Assembly (NCBI GenBank): GCA_003476685.1
Contig: DMVN01000035.1
Span: forward strand, 1-5,860
Reading direction: 5' to 3'
DNA: 5,860 nucleotides
Origin: Acidobacteriota bacterium
Lineage (GTDB): Bacteria > Acidobacteriota > Aminicenantia > Aminicenantales > Saccharicenantaceae
Position numbers and translations under genes: made by a program. Every line of letters begins with the position of its first letter. Position 1 is the first letter of the stretch. Below the pieces are notes generated by a model. The model did not search any database, was not told where the DNA came from, and saw only the letters and a list, made by a program, of their open reading frames with translations. Of the stretch, positions 5,368 through 5,860 are shown one piece after another.

Positions 5368-5436
5368 GGGGACATGAACTGTTTCCTGAGCAGTACCCTA
5401 TTAAAGTCTATTCTCTATGAAACAGTTCGTCTCCCC
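5368..5436 (+). repeat. GGGGACA-type long hairpin, copy C
   Basis: The left arm GGGGACATGAACTGTTTC (5368-5385) pairs with 5419-5436 over 18 positions, with a T-G wobble at position 8 and a C-C mismatch at position 6. Compared with copy A, two inner pairs have changed on both sides (C-G to T-A at position 15 and T-A to C-G at position 18). The loop shares CCTGA near its start and a TCTATTCT-type stretch near its end with copy B. A partial further unit (GGGGCCATGA, 5447-5456) follows after CGTTCTGGGC. Confidence 0.82.
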
Positions 5437-5457
5437 CGTTCTGGGCGGGGCCATGAT

Positions 5458-5496
5458 AAAAAAATCGGAAAAATGTAGGGTGTCCCGCTTTTTCCG
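5458..5496 (-). terminator. Intrinsic terminator of the minus-strand gene
   Basis: On the minus strand the stem CGGAAAAA (5489-5496) pairs with TTTTTCCG (5466-5473). An inner GGG/CCC pairing extends it, and it is followed by A and then seven T (5458-5464). It begins eight bases after the TAG stop of the minus-strand gene. Hairpin plus U run at this spacing is a standard Rho-independent terminator. Confidence 0.75.
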
Positions 5497-5504
5497 CCCT
5501 TCTA

Positions 5505-5860
5505 CTACTTCTTGGACGGAGAGGCTTCTTCTTTTCCTTCCATTAGCTTGAAGGCACCGTAAAGGGCCACAGTAGTAACCACCATCAGGACAGCTATGCC
5601 AACCGGAGTGTAGAAGAAAGACGGCTTGCTCTCTCCCGAACTGAGCTGATTCTGGCCCATGGGGGCAATCTCGCCGCGCATCAGGGCCAGGCTGAGCTTG
5701 CCAATTTCGCCTTCCTTAACGCTGACAACGTATCCGAAATTGTAATCGCCATCTGGGGCAGTTATGCCCAGGACGTACTTGCCTTCTTTCAAGTTCTCTA
5801 TCTTATAGGCTCCGTTGGCATCAGTGGGCGAGCTGAAGAATTCCTGTCCATTATCCACGT
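5505..5860 (-). CDS. Carboxypeptidase-regulatory-like domain protein with C-terminal membrane anchor (3' part)
   Basis: The gene enters from beyond the right edge, so the start is missing. The GTG at 5858 is probably an internal Val codon. The visible 118 residues begin inside a beta-sandwich repeat: 'SPTDANGAYKIENLKEGKYVLGI' has the T-D-x-N-G-x-Y and N-L-x-x-G-x-Y spacing of carboxypeptidase regulatory-like/CnaB-like domains. A linker (GEIAPMGQNQLSSGESKPS) follows. Next comes one membrane helix, VGIAVLMVVTTVALYGAFKL, then a short charged tail, EGKEEASPSKK. These domains serve as structural or binding modules on surface or periplasmic proteins. The single helix suggests an envelope anchor. 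The gene converges on the transport operon, has its own terminator, and need not be related to it functionally. Confidence 0.7.
   Translation of the reverse strand, partial: VDNGQEFFSSPTDANGAYKIENLKEGKYVLGITAPDGDYNFGYVVSVKEGEIGKLSLALMRGEIAPMGQNQLSSGESKPSFFYTPVGIAVLMVVTTVALYGAFKLMEGKEEASPSKK

Larger units (their letters stand above)
5180..5504. other. Convergent intergenic region filled by hairpin repeats and a terminator
   Basis: The 325 bases between the two convergent stop codons contain no credible gene. Almost all of it is explained by hairpins A, B and C, by a spacer between B and C able to form an alternative stem (5337-5373), and by the minus-strand terminator. No separate intrinsic terminator for the + strand operon is seen, so the hairpins may mark or protect its 3' end. 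Confidence 0.65.

Noticed and set aside
5115..5420. Plus-strand frame of 101 codons overlapping the 3' end of the LolA-like gene and the hairpins
   Set aside because: It runs through the inverted repeats, repeats peptide motifs only because the DNA repeats do, and has no ribosome binding site.
5181..5436. CRISPR array
   Set aside because: Units are long hairpins of unequal spacing with homologous loops, not short identical repeats separated by unique spacers.

Overview
The window suggests a moderately GC-rich, double-membraned (Gram-negative type) bacterium. It carries a LolCDE/MacB-type export operon together with a periplasmic LolA-like carrier, and these parts only make sense with a periplasm and an outer membrane. 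A convergent gene encodes a carboxypeptidase-regulatory-like (beta-sandwich) domain with a C-terminal membrane anchor. Such proteins are common in Acidobacteriota, Aminicenantes-like and deltaproteobacterial lineages, but the sequence alone does not fix the phylum.

Layout of the + strand: (1) 1-215 is the 3' end of an ABC ATPase of the LolD/MacB type. (2) 216-478 is a non-coding gap holding a degenerate 8-bp-period purine-rich array and a short GGGGACA/TGTCCCC hairpin directly in front of the next start codon. (3) 479-1945 and 1942-3543 are two FtsX/MacB-type permeases overlapping by ATGA. (4) 3653-5179 is a LolA-like 'outer membrane lipoprotein-sorting' protein with a very unusual N-terminal extension. 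(5) 5180-5504 holds three related long hairpins, each framed by GGGGACA...TGTCCCC-type ends with co-varying inner stems, followed by an intrinsic terminator reading on the minus strand. (6) 5505-5860 (minus) is the 3' part of the membrane-anchored regulatory-like-domain protein.

How the genes work together (inference from family knowledge): the ATPase energises a permease heterodimer in the inner membrane, which extracts a lipidated or amphipathic substrate. The LolA-like protein would receive it in the periplasm and carry it towards the outer membrane. No LolB-like receptor is visible here.

The most unusual signal is that all three complete proteins carry a roughly 90-100-residue low-complexity, lower-GC insertion inside an otherwise ordinary domain. 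In the two permeases the insertions sit at nearly the same residue numbers (about 131-229) in the periplasmic domain. In the carrier one interrupts the LolA-like fold. All three would face the periplasm. Second in interest is the covarying GGGGACA hairpin family, one simpler member of which lies where the ribosome binding site of the first permease should be. Third is the uncertain 5' end of the carrier gene, where two strong Shine-Dalgarno/ATG pairs compete in different frames.
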